Source of the DNA: Falsiroseomonas stagni DSM 19981 | GTDB taxonomy: Bacteria > Pseudomonadota > Alphaproteobacteria > Acetobacterales > Acetobacteraceae | NCBI RefSeq assembly: GCF_900114315.1 | Contig: NZ_FOSQ01000008.1 | Coordinates: 186,001 to 250,000, forward strand | Direction of reading: 5' to 3' | DNA: 64,000 nucleotides | Part shown: piece by piece, positions 35,873 through 45,798 of the stretch | How positions within the stretch are numbered: position 1 is the stretch's first letter | Layout of the letters: the number at the start of each line of letters is the position of its first letter | Notes under the pieces: model-generated | Told to the model about the DNA's origin: nothing | The model's input: only the letters and a program-made list of their open reading frames with translations | The model's database searches: none | Position numbers and translations under genes: made by a program

Positions 35873-35907
35873 GAACGCCCGGCGGGCGCAGGGCCAGCCG
35901 GGCGTTC
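35873..35907. terminator. Candidate bidirectional terminator
   Basis: GAACGCCCGGC (35873-35883) and GCCGGGCGTTC (35897-35907) form an 11-bp stem with a 13-base loop between the convergent maleate-isomerase-like and charged-protein genes. On the minus strand TGTTCT follows, a weak T-tract. Confidence 0.6.
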
Positions 35908-35934
35908 CGTCGTCTTCCGCCGCAGCGGGAAGCC

Positions 35935-36372
35935 TTACTTCGTGCGCGCCTTGCGGGCGGCGTAGCGGGCGTCGCGCTTGGCCTTCTGCTCGGCCGCGAC
36001 GGCCAGGGCGCGGGCCTTCTTCTCGGCATCCAGGATGGAGGCGCGGTTCATCGCGTCGATCTCGGCGGCGCGGGCGCGCATCGCTTCCTCGGCGGCGCGG
36101 CGCTCCTCCTCCTTCCGGGCGGCGGCGGCGGCGGCTTCGGCGGCGGCCTTCTCGGCGGCGATCCGGGCGGCTTCCGCGGCCTTGGCGGCGGCGCGTTCGG
36201 CCTGGCGCTGGGCGCGCGCCTCGGCGATCGCCTTCTGCTCCGCCATCTTCTGCTGGACGGCCGGATCGTCGAGGCGGCTCTTCAGCGCCTGGAACTTCTC
36301 GGCTGCCTTCTTACGGGCCTCTTCCGCCGCGGTGCGACGGTCATTGAAATCAAACAGCTTGCGTGCCTGCAT
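35935..36372 (-). CDS. Charged Ala/Lys/Arg/Glu-rich coiled-coil protein (DUF6481-like)
   Basis: A 145-residue protein composed almost entirely of Ala, Glu, Lys and Arg after the N-terminal MQARKLFDFNDRRTAAEEAR. It is predicted to be one long helix or coiled coil (about residues 15-140). Composition and length recall the DUF6481 family; this is a guess from appearance. No function can be assigned. It reads out from a short gap downstream of the amtB terminator. Confidence 0.7.
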   Translation of the reverse strand: MQARKLFDFNDRRTAAEEARKKAAEKFQALKSRLDDPAVQQKMAEQKAIAEARAQRQAERAAAKAAEAARIAAEKAAAEAAAAAARKEEERRAAEEAMRARAAEIDAMNRASILDAEKKARALAVAAEQKAKRDARYAARKARTK

Positions 36373-36472
36373 GATGGCTATCTACTCCGGTCGCGACCCA
36401 TGGCCAAGGGGTAAGGCCGTGCGTGGGATGCAACCCTCGCCTGCTTTTGTGCGGGTCATGCCCCTGCCAACG

Positions 36473-36500
36473 AAAAACGCCGGGGGTTGCCCCCCGGCGT
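36473..36500 (-). terminator. Rho-independent terminator of glnK-amtB
   Basis: On the minus strand ACGCCGGGGG / CCCCCGGCGT forms a 10-bp stem with a four-base loop, followed directly by a T-run (TTTTTCG). It lies about 30 bp after the amtB stop. Confidence 0.88.
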
Positions 36501-36528
36501 CCCTCACTCACCCCGAAGGCGGGGGGTG

Positions 36529-37857
36529 TCAGCCGATCCGCTCGCCATGCAGCGTCACGTCCAGGCCCTCGCGCTCCTCCTCCTCGCTGACGCGGAGGCC
36601 GACGATGGCGTCCACGATCTTGAGCAGGATGTAGGTCGCGACCGCCGTGAAGACGAAGACCGCCGCCACCGCGTAGATCTGGATCAGGAACTGCGACAGC
36701 GACGCGCCGTAGCCTTCCGGCGTGGACGCCGAGGCCGAGAGCGGGCCGTAGGCGAAGAGGCCCGTCAGCAGCGCGCCGGTGATGCCGCAGATGCCGTGCA
36801 CGCCGAAGGCGTCCAGGCTGTCGTCATAGCCGCACCAGTGCTTGAGGGCGGTCGCCCCCCAGAACCCGGCCAGCCCGGCCACGATGCCGATCACCAGCGC
36901 GGAGCCCGGCAGCACGAAGCCCGCCGCCGGGGTGATGGCGACGAGGCCCGCCACCGCGCCGGAAATCGCACCCAGGACCGAAGGCTTGCCCTTGGTGGCC
37001 CATTCCGCGATCAGCCAAGCCAGCACCGCGCCAGCGGCCGCGATCTGCGTCACCAGCATCGCCATGCCCGCACGCGCGCCGGCGCCGACGGCGGAGCCCG
37101 CGTTGAAGCCGAACCAGCCCACCCACAGCAGGCTCGCGCCGATCACGGCAAAGGTCAGGTTGTAGGGGGACATGTTGTCCGTCCCGTAGCCGACCCGCTT
37201 GCCGAGCACGATCGCCGCCACCAGACCGGCTACGCCGGCATTGATGTGCACCACCGTGCCGCCGGCGAAGTCCAGCGCGCCGAGGGCGAAGATCCAGCCA
37301 TTCGGGTGCCAGACCCAGTGCGCGACGGGCGAATAGACCAGCAGCGTCCACAGCGCGACGAAGATCATCAGCGCGGAGAACTTCATCCGGTCCGCCACCG
37401 CGCCCGTGATCAGGGCGGCGGTGATGATCGCGAAGGTCATCTGGAACATCGCGAAGACGCTCTCGGGGATCGTCGTCGCCACCGCGGCGTCGCCGCTGCC
37501 CAGCGTGAAGGGCTTGTCCCAGTTCTCGGCCATGCCGCCCATCAGCAGGCGGGACACGTCGCCGATATAGGCATTGCCCTCGCCGAAGGCGAGGCTGTAG
37601 CCGGCCACCATCCACAGCACCGCGACCAGCGCGGTGATGGCGAAGGACTGCATCATCGTCGCCAGCACGTTCTTCTTGCGGACCATGCCCGCATAGAACA
37701 GCGCCAGGCCGGGCACGGTCATCATCAGCACGATCGCCGTGCTGGTCAGCATCCACGCCGTGTCGCCCGTGTCGATCTTCGCGTCCTCCGCGAAGGCCGG
37801 CGCAGCCGCGAGCATCGCCGGCAGCGCCATGGCCGCGGCGCGCGCAAGCATCCTCAT
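36529..37857 (-). CDS. amtB: Ammonium transporter
   Basis: A 442-residue Amt-family channel with an N-terminal signal segment (AAAMALPAMLAAAPAFAED) and 11 membrane helices. Landmarks are DTAWMLTSTAIVLMMTVPGLALFYAGMVRKKN, DFAGGTVVHINAGVAGLVAA (with the first pore His) and HGICGITGALLTGLFA (with the second pore region). The C-terminal cytosolic tail, EEEREGLDVTLHGERIG, is the GlnK-binding segment. ATG at 37857 or 37875 is possible. It lies 44 bp downstream of glnK, the standard co-transcribed pair for nitrogen-limited growth. Confidence 0.95.
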   Translation of the reverse strand: MRMLARAAAMALPAMLAAAPAFAEDAKIDTGDTAWMLTSTAIVLMMTVPGLALFYAGMVRKKNVLATMMQSFAITALVAVLWMVAGYSLAFGEGNAYIGDVSRLLMGGMAENWDKPFTLGSGDAAVATTIPESVFAMFQMTFAIITAALITGAVADRMKFSALMIFVALWTLLVYSPVAHWVWHPNGWIFALGALDFAGGTVVHINAGVAGLVAAIVLGKRVGYGTDNMSPYNLTFAVIGASLLWVGWFGFNAGSAVGAGARAGMAMLVTQIAAAGAVLAWLIAEWATKGKPSVLGAISGAVAGLVAITPAAGFVLPGSALVIGIVAGLAGFWGATALKHWCGYDDSLDAFGVHGICGITGALLTGLFAYGPLSASASTPEGYGASLSQFLIQIYAVAAVFVFTAVATYILLKIVDAIVGLRVSEEEEREGLDVTLHGERIG

Positions 37858-37901
37858 TCCCCCATTCCCCGTCATCGGTGTTGAATCCCGGCCCTGCATG
37901 G

Positions 37902-38327
<426 letters not shown>

Positions 38328-38448
38328 TCACTCGCCTGTTGGTTGCCATGCCGCATCGCAGCATTCGAACACAGCACAAAATTTGGGCAATTGCCTGTTT
38401 CCTGACAGACCCTTGCCGAACCGCGATTCCAGGCCGACTCTCACCCCC

Positions 38449-39750
38449 ATGAGCCCAACGACCCACCTCGACGTCTCGGTCGCCATCGTCGGCGCCGGCC
38501 CCGTCGGCGCCACCCTCGCCGCCACCCTGGGCGCCGCCGGAATCCCCACCGCCATCCTGGACCAGGCGCCCCTGCCGCCCATGGAACTCCCGGATTTCGA
38601 CGGCCGCGCCTATGCCATCGCCCTCACCAGCCAGCGCCTGCTGGCCGCCGCCGGCATCTGGGACCGCCTGCCCGGCACCCCCCAGCCCATCCGCCACATC
38701 CGCGTCGCCGATGGCCGCCCCGGCCACCGCCCCTCCTCCCTCAAGCTCGATTTCAACGCGGCGGAGGTCTCGGAACCGGGCGCCGACACCCCCTTCGGCT
38801 GGATGGTCGAGGCCCGGGCGCTGCGCGTCGCGCTGAACGCCCGCCTGCCCCATCTGCCCAACCTCCACGTCTTCACCCCCGCGGAAGCCAGCGTCACCCG
38901 CAGCGCCGAGGGCGCCACCCTCCGCCTGACGAAAGGCCCCCACGCCGGCACCACCATCCAGGCCCGCCTGGTCGTGGCGGCGGAGGGTCGGAACTCCCCG
39001 CTGCGCCAGCAGGCCGGCATCACCGTCGCGCGGCATGACTACGGCCAGACCGGCATGGTCGGCGCCTTCGCGCATGAGAAGCCGCACAACGGCACGGCGC
39101 TGGAGATGTTTCTGCCGAACGGCCCCTTCGCCCAGTTGCCCCTCGCCGGCCCCGGGAATTTCGGCACGTCGGAATTCCCCCATGCCAGCGCCTTCGTCTG
39201 GGCGGATCGCCGCGACCTCTCCACCCGCTTCCTGGCGATGGATGACGCTGCCTTCGGCCGCGAACTGGCGCGCCGCCTCGGCGACCATCTCGGCCGCATC
39301 AGGCCGATCGGCCGCCGCTGGTCCTATCCGCTAACCGCGCTCTGGGCGTCCCGCCAGGTGGATACCCGGCTCGCGCTGGTGGGGGATGCCGCCCATGGCA
39401 TCCATCCCGTCGCCGGCCAGGGCCTCAACCTCGGCTTCCGGGACGTCGCCGCCCTCGCCGAGGCGATCATCGAAGCGGTCGCCGCCAACGAGGACCCGGG
39501 CAGCGCCGCCGTCCTGGCCCGCTACGACCGCCGCGCCCGCCCCGATGCCGGGCTGATGCTCGCCGCCTGCCATGGCCTCGAAAAGCTGTTCGGCAATGAT
39601 TTCGGCCCTGTTCGCCTGGCGCGCCGCATCGGCATCGCCGCGGTGGACCGCATGCCGCGGCTGAAGCGCGCCTTCGCGGAACGGGCGATGGGCATGGGGC
39701 CGGGGGTGACAGGGCTGCTCGGCGGGCAGGGGTTGCTGACGCGGGGCTGA
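38449..39750 (+). CDS. UbiH/UbiF/COQ6-family FAD-dependent hydroxylase
   Basis: A 433-residue class A flavin monooxygenase of the ubiquinone-biosynthesis group. It has VAIVGAGPVGATLAATLG at the N-terminus, GRAYAIALTSQRLLAAAGIW, the DG-type motif LVVAAEGRNSPLRQQAGI, and RLALVGDAAHGIHPVAGQGLNLGFRDVAALAE near residue 305. It probably hydroxylates a ubiquinone ring intermediate. Which position (C5, C6 or C1) cannot be told. It diverges from glnK. Confidence 0.9.
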   Translation: MSPTTHLDVSVAIVGAGPVGATLAATLGAAGIPTAILDQAPLPPMELPDFDGRAYAIALTSQRLLAAAGIWDRLPGTPQPIRHIRVADGRPGHRPSSLKLDFNAAEVSEPGADTPFGWMVEARALRVALNARLPHLPNLHVFTPAEASVTRSAEGATLRLTKGPHAGTTIQARLVVAAEGRNSPLRQQAGITVARHDYGQTGMVGAFAHEKPHNGTALEMFLPNGPFAQLPLAGPGNFGTSEFPHASAFVWADRRDLSTRFLAMDDAAFGRELARRLGDHLGRIRPIGRRWSYPLTALWASRQVDTRLALVGDAAHGIHPVAGQGLNLGFRDVAALAEAIIEAVAANEDPGSAAVLARYDRRARPDAGLMLAACHGLEKLFGNDFGPVRLARRIGIAAVDRMPRLKRAFAERAMGMGPGVTGLLGGQGLLTRG

Positions 39751-39775
39751 CGGCCCCCAGGGCAGTTGCCCCGGA

Positions 39776-41362
39776 TCAGCCCGGGGACATGCCGGCCGGC
39801 GCCAGCGCGGGCAGCGTGACCCGAACCACCGCCCCGCCATCCTCGTTGCCCAGCGCGATGCTGCCGCCACAGGCCGTGATGGCCGTGTAGGCCAGGGCGA
39901 GGCCAAGCCCGACCCCCTTGCCCACATCCTTCGTCGTGAAGAACGGCTCCAGCCCATGCCGCAGCGCGCTGGCGGACAAGCCGCCGCCATTGTCGGCCAC
40001 GGTCAGCACGACCTGCCCTTCCATCGCCTCGACCGCCAGCCGGATCGCCCCATCGGGCCGCCTCGTTGCCACGACCGCATCACGCGCGTTCAGCAGCAGG
40101 CTCATGATCGCCTGTTCCAGCGGGTTCGGCCGGCCCATCACCCCGGGAATCGCCGGGGGAAGGGACAGGGTCAGCGCGATGCCGGACGCCCGGATGGACG
40201 CCGCCGTGAGGAGGAGCGCGCGCCGCGCGACCTCCCCGAGGTCCAGCATCTCCAACACCGCGTCCCCGTCATCCTGCCCCCCGAAGCTTCGAAGATGGTC
40301 GATGATCTCGCGGACGCGCAGCGCGGTCGTGGCGATGCTGTCGAGCCGCGCCAGGGCTTCCGGAATGGCGTCGGCGCCGGATCGCTGCAGCGTCAGCATC
40401 GCCGCATCCGCGGCCAGGACCATGATGGCCAGGGGCTGGTTCAATTCATGCGCCAGTCCCGTCGCCATCTGGCCGAGCGAGACCATCCGCGTGGACTGGA
40501 TCAGCTGCGCCTCCGTCCGCTTGCGCTCCTCGATTTCCCGGGCGAGCCGCGCCGCGAGGTCCTCCGCGCGCATGCGCGCCTCGCCGGCACTGCGCCGCAG
40601 GCGGACGAGGTCCGTCACATTGACGTGGGTGCCGATCAGGCGGCCATCATGCGTGCGATGTTCCCGCACCCGCACCCAGCGGTCGCCCGGCAGGGGCAGT
40701 TCGAAGGGTGCGCCCGGGACGAGTGAATTCTTGGACCAGCAGTGCCTGGCTGCCTCATTCTCCGCCGGCACGGTGCAGGCCACATCGAGGATGTCGGGGA
40801 AGCTACGCCCGATGGCATCGGCGGGCGATGCCAGCCCGTAGGTCTCCGCGAAGCGGCGATTGGCGCGCAGGATGCGGCCCTCTGCATCCCGCACCACCAG
40901 CCCGTCCGCGAGCCGGTCGATGATCTCGCCATCGACCTGCCCACCGGAACCCACCATGCTCGCCGCCAGCGTGTCACCATCCCGCCGTGGGGCGACGAGG
41001 TGCCAGAAGCGCAGGCTGCCGATGCCGGGCAGGCGCAGCACATTCGCGCGGATCCAGCGGCCATGATACAGGAACTCGTAAGGCGCATCCTGCCAGCGGT
41101 GGCGTTGCATCGCCTCGGCGATGTAGCGATCGATATGCGGCAGTTCTGTCGCATCGAGCTTGCCCCGGAAGAGGCGGCGAAGGCCCTCGGCATAGGGCTC
41201 GCCGACCTTGATGTGTCCGGCATGCTCCGGGAAGAGGCCCAGCAGCTCCGGGCTCCACCGCAGCATCCGGTCCTCCTCGTCGAGTGCGAGGGCCGGCACG
41301 CCGAGGCTATCGAGGGCGTCCAGCCCGCCGGAGACCGCCTGCAGGACGCGGTGGCACAGCAT
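39776..41362 (-). CDS. PAS-domain sensor histidine kinase (orphan)
   Basis: A 528-residue cytosolic kinase with two N-terminal PAS-like regions (about residues 15-120 and 145-250, the second with VRDAEGRILRANRRFAETYG), a coiled linker (ARLAREIEERKRTEAQLIQ), the H-box MATGLAHELNQPLAIM and an HATPase domain with LLLNARDAV (N), DNGGGL (G1) and GVGLGLALAY (G2). The HELNQPL form of the H-box is typical of NtrB/FixL-like kinases. No membrane segment and no adjacent response regulator are visible, so signal and partner are unknown. Confidence 0.9.
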   Translation of the reverse strand: MLCHRVLQAVSGGLDALDSLGVPALALDEEDRMLRWSPELLGLFPEHAGHIKVGEPYAEGLRRLFRGKLDATELPHIDRYIAEAMQRHRWQDAPYEFLYHGRWIRANVLRLPGIGSLRFWHLVAPRRDGDTLAASMVGSGGQVDGEIIDRLADGLVVRDAEGRILRANRRFAETYGLASPADAIGRSFPDILDVACTVPAENEAARHCWSKNSLVPGAPFELPLPGDRWVRVREHRTHDGRLIGTHVNVTDLVRLRRSAGEARMRAEDLAARLAREIEERKRTEAQLIQSTRMVSLGQMATGLAHELNQPLAIMVLAADAAMLTLQRSGADAIPEALARLDSIATTALRVREIIDHLRSFGGQDDGDAVLEMLDLGEVARRALLLTAASIRASGIALTLSLPPAIPGVMGRPNPLEQAIMSLLLNARDAVVATRRPDGAIRLAVEAMEGQVVLTVADNGGGLSASALRHGLEPFFTTKDVGKGVGLGLALAYTAITACGGSIALGNEDGGAVVRVTLPALAPAGMSPG

Positions 41363-41908
41363 CGCTCGCTACAGGCCGATCGGTTCGGGACCCGGCGTTC
41401 GGGCCTGAAGCAGTTGTGACCGTATCGGCTCCAGCATCGCGGCATCCCCGTGTAACCATGACGGTTGCATCTGGCGGGGACCCTGTCACGGGACCGGAAC
41501 CGCTCACTTGGAAAAAAGACAAATTTTATTATTAGATCGTTAATCTTCCGGCGGCGCGGTGCCCCGCGCACCCACGCCCAGCCACCTGTTAGCATCGCGC
41601 GCCAGCCCCATTCCCGGGGCGGCTGCCAAAGGCCTCACCGCAGGCCGGCATCAGCCGCCAGCACGGCATGGCCGGCGCCTGCGCGCCGGAGAGGCCGCAC
41701 CACGGCACGTCGCCGGGGACGTTCCTGCCCACTGGCCGGCCCGGGCCATCCCGGCCGCGCGCCTGTCCCGCGTGCCAGCGCCTCCGCCGGGGTGGATCGC
41801 CGCGCCGCCATCGCAGGGCTCTCCTCACATTGACGCGGATGACGCCGGCCCGGCGGAACCTTCGGCGAGCCCGCGGCATTCCGCCCCCCGCCACACCGGG
41901 GTGTCCTT
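41363..41908. other. Intergenic region without a supported gene
   Basis: A 545-bp gap between the divergent histidine kinase and PAP2 genes. It contains an AT-rich stretch around 41510-41550 that could hold promoters. Several open frames exist but lack ribosome sites and family features. No repeat or RNA gene was recognised. Confidence 0.5.
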
Positions 41909-42643
41909 GTGAACGAACCGCTGCCGACGCCGCCCCTCAACCCGATCGACGCGGCCGGCCTCTCCCTCATCCAATCCCTGTCCGGCCGGTCGGAGGTCTT
42001 CGACTGGGCGCTGCGCTTCCTCCTGACCGTGGACCTCGCCAAGCTCGGCGTCCCGGTGCTCTGCGCCGCCTATGCCTGGCTGGCCCGCGCACCGGGGGAG
42101 GCACCGGCCGCACGATCGCGTCGCGTCCTCGGCAGCCTCGCCGGCGTCATCCTCACCATCGCCTTCGGCCGCTTCATCCAGGATTCGATGCCGCCGCGGG
42201 ACCGCCCGCGCCTCACCCTGCCGCCCGATCTCTTCCCGCAATCCGCCGCCCTGCCGACGCTGGGGGAGTGGTCCTCCTTCCCCTCGGACCACGCGGTCCT
42301 GGCCGCGGCGCTGGCCACCGCCGCCTGGGCCTTCTCCCGTCGCCTCGGCCTGGTCGCCGCCCTCTGGGCCGCGCTCGTCGTCTGCTTCCCGCGCCTCTAT
42401 TTCGGCTTCCATTACCTGACGGATTTGCTGGCCGGCGCGGCGATCGGCGTGGCGCTCACGCGCCTCATCATGGCCCTGCCCTGGCCGGAGGCACCGCTGC
42501 GGGGCTTCGCCCGGCTGCAACGCCACGCCCCCGCCTGGCTGTCCCTCGCGGTCGTCCTGATCGCCTATGAGTTCATCACCCTCTTCGCCACCACCCGCCG
42601 CGTGCTGGGCGCGGTGAAGGATGTGGTGCACGCGCTCGGCTGA
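41909..42643 (+). CDS. PAP2-family membrane phosphatase
   Basis: A 244-residue membrane protein of the type 2 phosphatidic acid phosphatase superfamily. The signature appears as PPRDRPRL (degenerate motif 1), SSFPSDHAVLAAA (motif 2, PSDH in place of PSGH) and RLYFGFHYLTDLLAG (motif 3 with the catalytic His and Asp). Five to six membrane helices surround them. It probably removes phosphate from a lipid such as undecaprenyl pyrophosphate or a phosphatidate. The start is a GTG at 41909. Confidence 0.82.
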   Translation: MNEPLPTPPLNPIDAAGLSLIQSLSGRSEVFDWALRFLLTVDLAKLGVPVLCAAYAWLARAPGEAPAARSRRVLGSLAGVILTIAFGRFIQDSMPPRDRPRLTLPPDLFPQSAALPTLGEWSSFPSDHAVLAAALATAAWAFSRRLGLVAALWAALVVCFPRLYFGFHYLTDLLAGAAIGVALTRLIMALPWPEAPLRGFARLQRHAPAWLSLAVVLIAYEFITLFATTRRVLGAVKDVVHALG

Positions 42644-42821
42644 CCCACGGGCTTGAACCGCCCCACCTTGAACCGCCCCCGGGCCAAGGCCATCTCCGCG
42701 CCATCGATCCGGGCCCCTCTGGCGCGCCCTGCCCGCCGCAAGCGGGACAGGCCGCGCGATGTCGGATCACCACCTCGTGCCGCCCGGCAGACACCGGCGC
42801 CACGACATGGGGGCCTCGACC

Positions 42822-43220
42822 ATGACCAGCACCAGCCAACCCTCCGCGCCCAACCCCCGCCTGGCCGGGGTGCTGCGCGCCGCGGGCCTCGTCCTCCTCG
42901 TCATCGGCGCCGCCGGCTACCTGCTGCCCAGCGGCACGGTGCACTGGACAGCCCTGATCCCCGCCATCCTCGGCGCCATCGCGCTCGGCGCGTCCTTCCT
43001 CCGCAACCCCTGGGCCGCGGCCGGGCTCGGCGCCTTCGTCTGCGCCATCGCGCTGATGGGCGGCGGCACCGCCCTGCCCCAGCTTCCGGCCTTGCTGGCG
43101 GGGGAAGCCGGGCCCGCCACCGCATCCCGCGCCACCACCGCCATCGTGGCGATCCTGGCCCTCGCCGGCCTCGCCCACGCCCTGATCCGCGGCCGCCGCC
43201 AGGACCTGGGGAACGCCTGA
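42822..43220 (+). CDS. Uncharacterised four-helix membrane protein
   Basis: A 132-residue protein with four hydrophobic segments (about residues 17-33, 42-60, 66-85 and 108-125) and a short basic C-terminus (RGRRQDLGNA). I recognise no family with known function. Starts at 42807 and 42822 are both possible. It lies immediately upstream of a second small gene (one-base gap), so the two are probably co-expressed. Confidence 0.5.
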   Translation: MTSTSQPSAPNPRLAGVLRAAGLVLLVIGAAGYLLPSGTVHWTALIPAILGAIALGASFLRNPWAAAGLGAFVCAIALMGGGTALPQLPALLAGEAGPATASRATTAIVAILALAGLAHALIRGRRQDLGNA

Positions 43221-43221
43221 G

Positions 43222-43524
43222 ATGATCGAGGCCCTCTTCGCCTGGTTCATCGCCACCTTCCTGATGGGGCCGCTCCAATCCGGCCTGGCGACGGCCATGG
43301 AAGCCGGCCGGGCGCCGGCCGCCGTGGTCGAACAGGTGACGCGCTGCGCCACGGACGCCACGCCACGGCTGGTGGACCGCGCCATGGACGATCCCTGGTG
43401 GGCCATCTCCACCGCCATCGGAGCCACCATCGGCAGCACCACGCCCGAAGCGGTGCTGCGGGACGCGGCGCCAGGGTGCGCGGCAGCGCTGGCGGCGGCA
43501 CGGCCGTTCCTCGGCCGGGGATGA
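43222..43524 (+). CDS. Small conserved-looking hypothetical protein
   Basis: A 100-residue protein starting MIEALFAWFIATFLMGPLQSGL, which suggests a signal or membrane-entry helix followed by a soluble region with one Cys (VTRCATDATPRLVDRAM) and a second in APGCAAAL. The start follows the previous stop by one base. Function unknown. Confidence 0.5.
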   Translation: MIEALFAWFIATFLMGPLQSGLATAMEAGRAPAAVVEQVTRCATDATPRLVDRAMDDPWWAISTAIGATIGSTTPEAVLRDAAPGCAAALAAARPFLGRG

Positions 43525-43532
43525 CGGCAGCA

Positions 43533-43551
43533 GGGAGGGCGCTGCCCTCCC
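43533..43551. repeat. Short hairpin related to the dispersed element
   Basis: GGGAGGGC / GCCCTCCC (43533-43540 and 43544-43551, loop GCT) resembles the second hairpin of the two-hairpin element at 23131 and 24309. It lies between the small hypothetical gene and the MmeI-like pseudogene. Confidence 0.55.
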
Positions 43552-43559
43552 CGCGGCGC

Positions 43560-44916
43560 ATGACGCCGGACGACTTCATCGCCGAATGGCAGGCCAACAC
43601 GCGCGGCGAACGCGCGGCCTAGGTCGAATAATTCAACGACCTCTGCCGCCTGCTCGGCGAACCCACCGCCAACGAAGCCAACCCCGAAGGCGGCCACTTC
43701 GCCATGGAATACAAGGGGCACGGCGCGGACCTCCGCCCGGCCTTCAACCAGCTCCAGCGCTACACCCTCAGCCTGGACAGCCCACCCCTGATCGCCGCCT
43801 GCGACTTCGACAAGATCGCCATCCGCACCGCCTGGACCAACGCCGTCAGCCAGATCCACGAGATCCCGCTGGACGCGATGCGGGACCCGCGCGAACTCCG
43901 CAAACTCAAATGGCTCCTCTCGGACCCCGAACGCCTCCACCCCGGCCAGATGCGCGAAGCCCCCACGGCCGCAGCCGCGACCGATTTCGCGGACCTCGCC
44001 CGGCGGCTGCGCGCCCGCGGGCATGACGCCTTCGCGGTCGCCCACTTCATCAACCGCATCGTCTTCTGCCTCTTCGCCGACAAGGCCGGGCTGCTGCCTC
44101 ATCGCGAAAATGCTCGCCACCTCCCACCGCTTCCCCGACCGCTTCCCGAAACTGGCCGGCCAGCTCTTCGTCGCCATGCGCACGGGGGGCGAGGTCGGCA
44201 TGGAAGCCATCGAATGGTTCAATGGCGGCCTCTTCGACAGCAACGCCGCCCTGCAGAAGGCCGCGGAACGAGCCTGGGCGGATATCGAACCCTCGATCCT
44301 CGGCACCCTCTTCGAACGCGGCCTGGACCCGGAGAAGGAAAAGTAGATCGGCGCCCACCACACCGAGGCCACCAGGATCGCCCGCATCATCGAACCCTGC
44401 ATCCAACGCCCCCTCCGCGCGGAGTGGGACGCCGCGCCGATACCGGGAGGGTTCCGGGCGGCGCCGACCTCGTCTGCTACTGGTTCGAGAAATCGCGCGA
44501 ATCGGTCGAGGATGGCTGGGCCAGTTGCGCCGGGCTGGCCAGCACCAACAGCATCCGGGGCCGCCACCTACGCCGCCGCCGCCCCGCGCCATCGTCATCA
44601 CGGCGGCCGCGAAAGCCCTGGTCGAGGCCCGGGACGCCTGGCTCAATCCGCCGGAATGGGGGAGCGTGTGTCGGAAGTGGTCCCCGGCTACCCGGACCGC
44701 CTCATCCCCCGCCTCGGCCATGAACGGGACCTCCGCGCCCGCACCCTGACGAACCTCTACAACCCGCGCGGCACGGCGGAGGGTGCCTGGCTGGATAGCC
44801 TCCATGCCCGCCTCGATGCCGCCGTCGCCGCCGCCTATGGCTGGCCCGCTGACATCGCGGAGGAAGACGCCCTCGCCCGCCTCCTCGCCCTCCACCAGGC
44901 CCCTGCCCCCCGTTGA
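43560..44916 (+). pseudogene. Decayed MmeI-type (type IIL) restriction-methyltransferase gene
   Basis: The parts of one large MmeI-like DNA methyltransferase/endonuclease remain in order but broken. The start MTPDDFIAEWQANT is followed by in-frame TAG (43620) and TAA (43629). The N-terminal part continues through FNDLCRLLGEP, LQRYTLSLDSPPLI and FINRIVFCLFADKAGLLP to a frameshift near 44100. The helical part (WFNGGLFDSNAALQ, SILGTLFERGLDPEKEK) meets another TAG at 44344 before IGAHHTEATRIARIIEP. Only scraps of the methyltransferase (GADLVCYWFEKSRESVEDGW, ASTNSIRG) and the C-terminus (VVPGYPDRLIPR, RTLTNLYNPRG) follow. About half of the usual length of around 900 residues is deleted, including the NPPY-type catalytic core. 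Confidence 0.85.
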
Positions 44917-45161
44917 GCCCCGCCCCACGAACCCGAACACCGATTCCGCTGGCGTCCGGCCTTATGTTCACGGTATGTTCCGGGTACGCCCGGTGCCCCC
45001 GGGCGGCTCCTTGAAACCGCCCCATCCGAACCCCCACCCGCCCCGCCCGGGGCCGGGTATTTGTCCAAAGCCACCGCTGAATCGGTGCTAAACGTCCTAA
45101 AAGCCCTAAATCGGCAGTATTCTCGGGGATGCGCGCCGCGCGGGACCGGCCGACGCCGCCA

Positions 45162-45557
45162 TCACCCCGGACCGGCGCCGGAAGCCCCGGCGCCCCGCCT
45201 GGCCGGCGGATCGCGGGACAGCCCCTTGGCGGCCAGCGCCTGTTCATAGGCCGCCCAGCGCGCCTCCTGCTCCTCCACCAGTTGGCGGAGGAAGTCCCAG
45301 CTGTAGATGCCGGTGTCGTGCAGGTCGTCGAAGACCAGCCGAACGCCGTAATGGCCGACCGGCTCCACCCGCATGATGCCGACATGCCGGCGCCCGGGCA
45401 CGATCACCCGCTGCCCCGGTCCATGCCCCTGCACCTCGGCCGAGGGACTTTCGACGCGCAGATATTCCGCCGCCAGGGCCGCCCTTGTGCCGTCCTCCCA
45501 GGCCAGCTCCAGCCGCTTCTCGGCCCGGTTCAGCCGGATTTCCGTGAGCTTCGCCAT
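45162..45557 (-). CDS. DUF971 domain protein
   Basis: A 131-residue protein with the DUF971 / gamma-butyrobetaine hydroxylase N-terminal-like fold: TEIRLNRAEKRLELAWEDG, LAAEYLRVESPSAEVQGHG, VGIMRVEPVGHYGVRLVFDDLHDTGIYSWDFLRQL. Stand-alone DUF971 proteins are linked in other bacteria to Fe-S cluster handling (as in ApbC/Mrp neighbours); that link is family knowledge and not visible here. It lies upstream of nothing obvious and downstream of a Trm112-like gene on the same strand. Confidence 0.9.
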   Translation of the reverse strand: MAKLTEIRLNRAEKRLELAWEDGTRAALAAEYLRVESPSAEVQGHGPGQRVIVPGRRHVGIMRVEPVGHYGVRLVFDDLHDTGIYSWDFLRQLVEEQEARWAAYEQALAAKGLSRDPPARRGAGASGAGPG

Positions 45558-45582
45558 CAGCGCCTACTCCGGGACGGGCCTG

Positions 45583-45771
45583 TCAGCCCAGCTTGCGCGC
45601 TTCGTCCGGCAGCATGATGGGGATGCCGTCCCGCACGGGATAGGCCAGGCCCGCCTTCTCGCTCACCAATTCGCCGGCTTCGCGGTCATAGCGCAGCGGC
45701 CCCTTGGTGACCGGGCAGACCAGGATCTCCAGCAGCCGCGGGTCCACCGCGCCGGCGCTCGTCTCGCTCAT
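45583..45771 (-). CDS. Trm112 family protein
   Basis: A 62-residue protein with the UPF0434/Trm112 core [46 protein letters not shown]. Only one of the zinc cysteines of the eukaryotic form is retained (CPV), as is usual in proteobacteria. In other organisms Trm112 proteins activate methyltransferases. It lies between DUF971 and Lon-substrate-domain genes on the same strand, a common arrangement. Confidence 0.93.
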   Translation of the reverse strand: MSETSAGAVDPRLLEILVCPVTKGPLRYDREAGELVSEKAGLAYPVRDGIPIMLPDEARKLG

Positions 45772-45798
45772 CGTCAGGCTCCGTCAGACAGGGCCGGT

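Noticed and set aside
38373-38390. NtrC site upstream of the glnK sigma-54 promoter (around GCACAAAATTTGGGC)
   Set aside because: The match to the GCAC/GTGC dyad is poor and the spacing is too short.
41559-41912. Open frame upstream of the PAP2 gene
   Set aside because: No ribosome site, Arg/Pro/Ala-rich composition and no recognisable motif.
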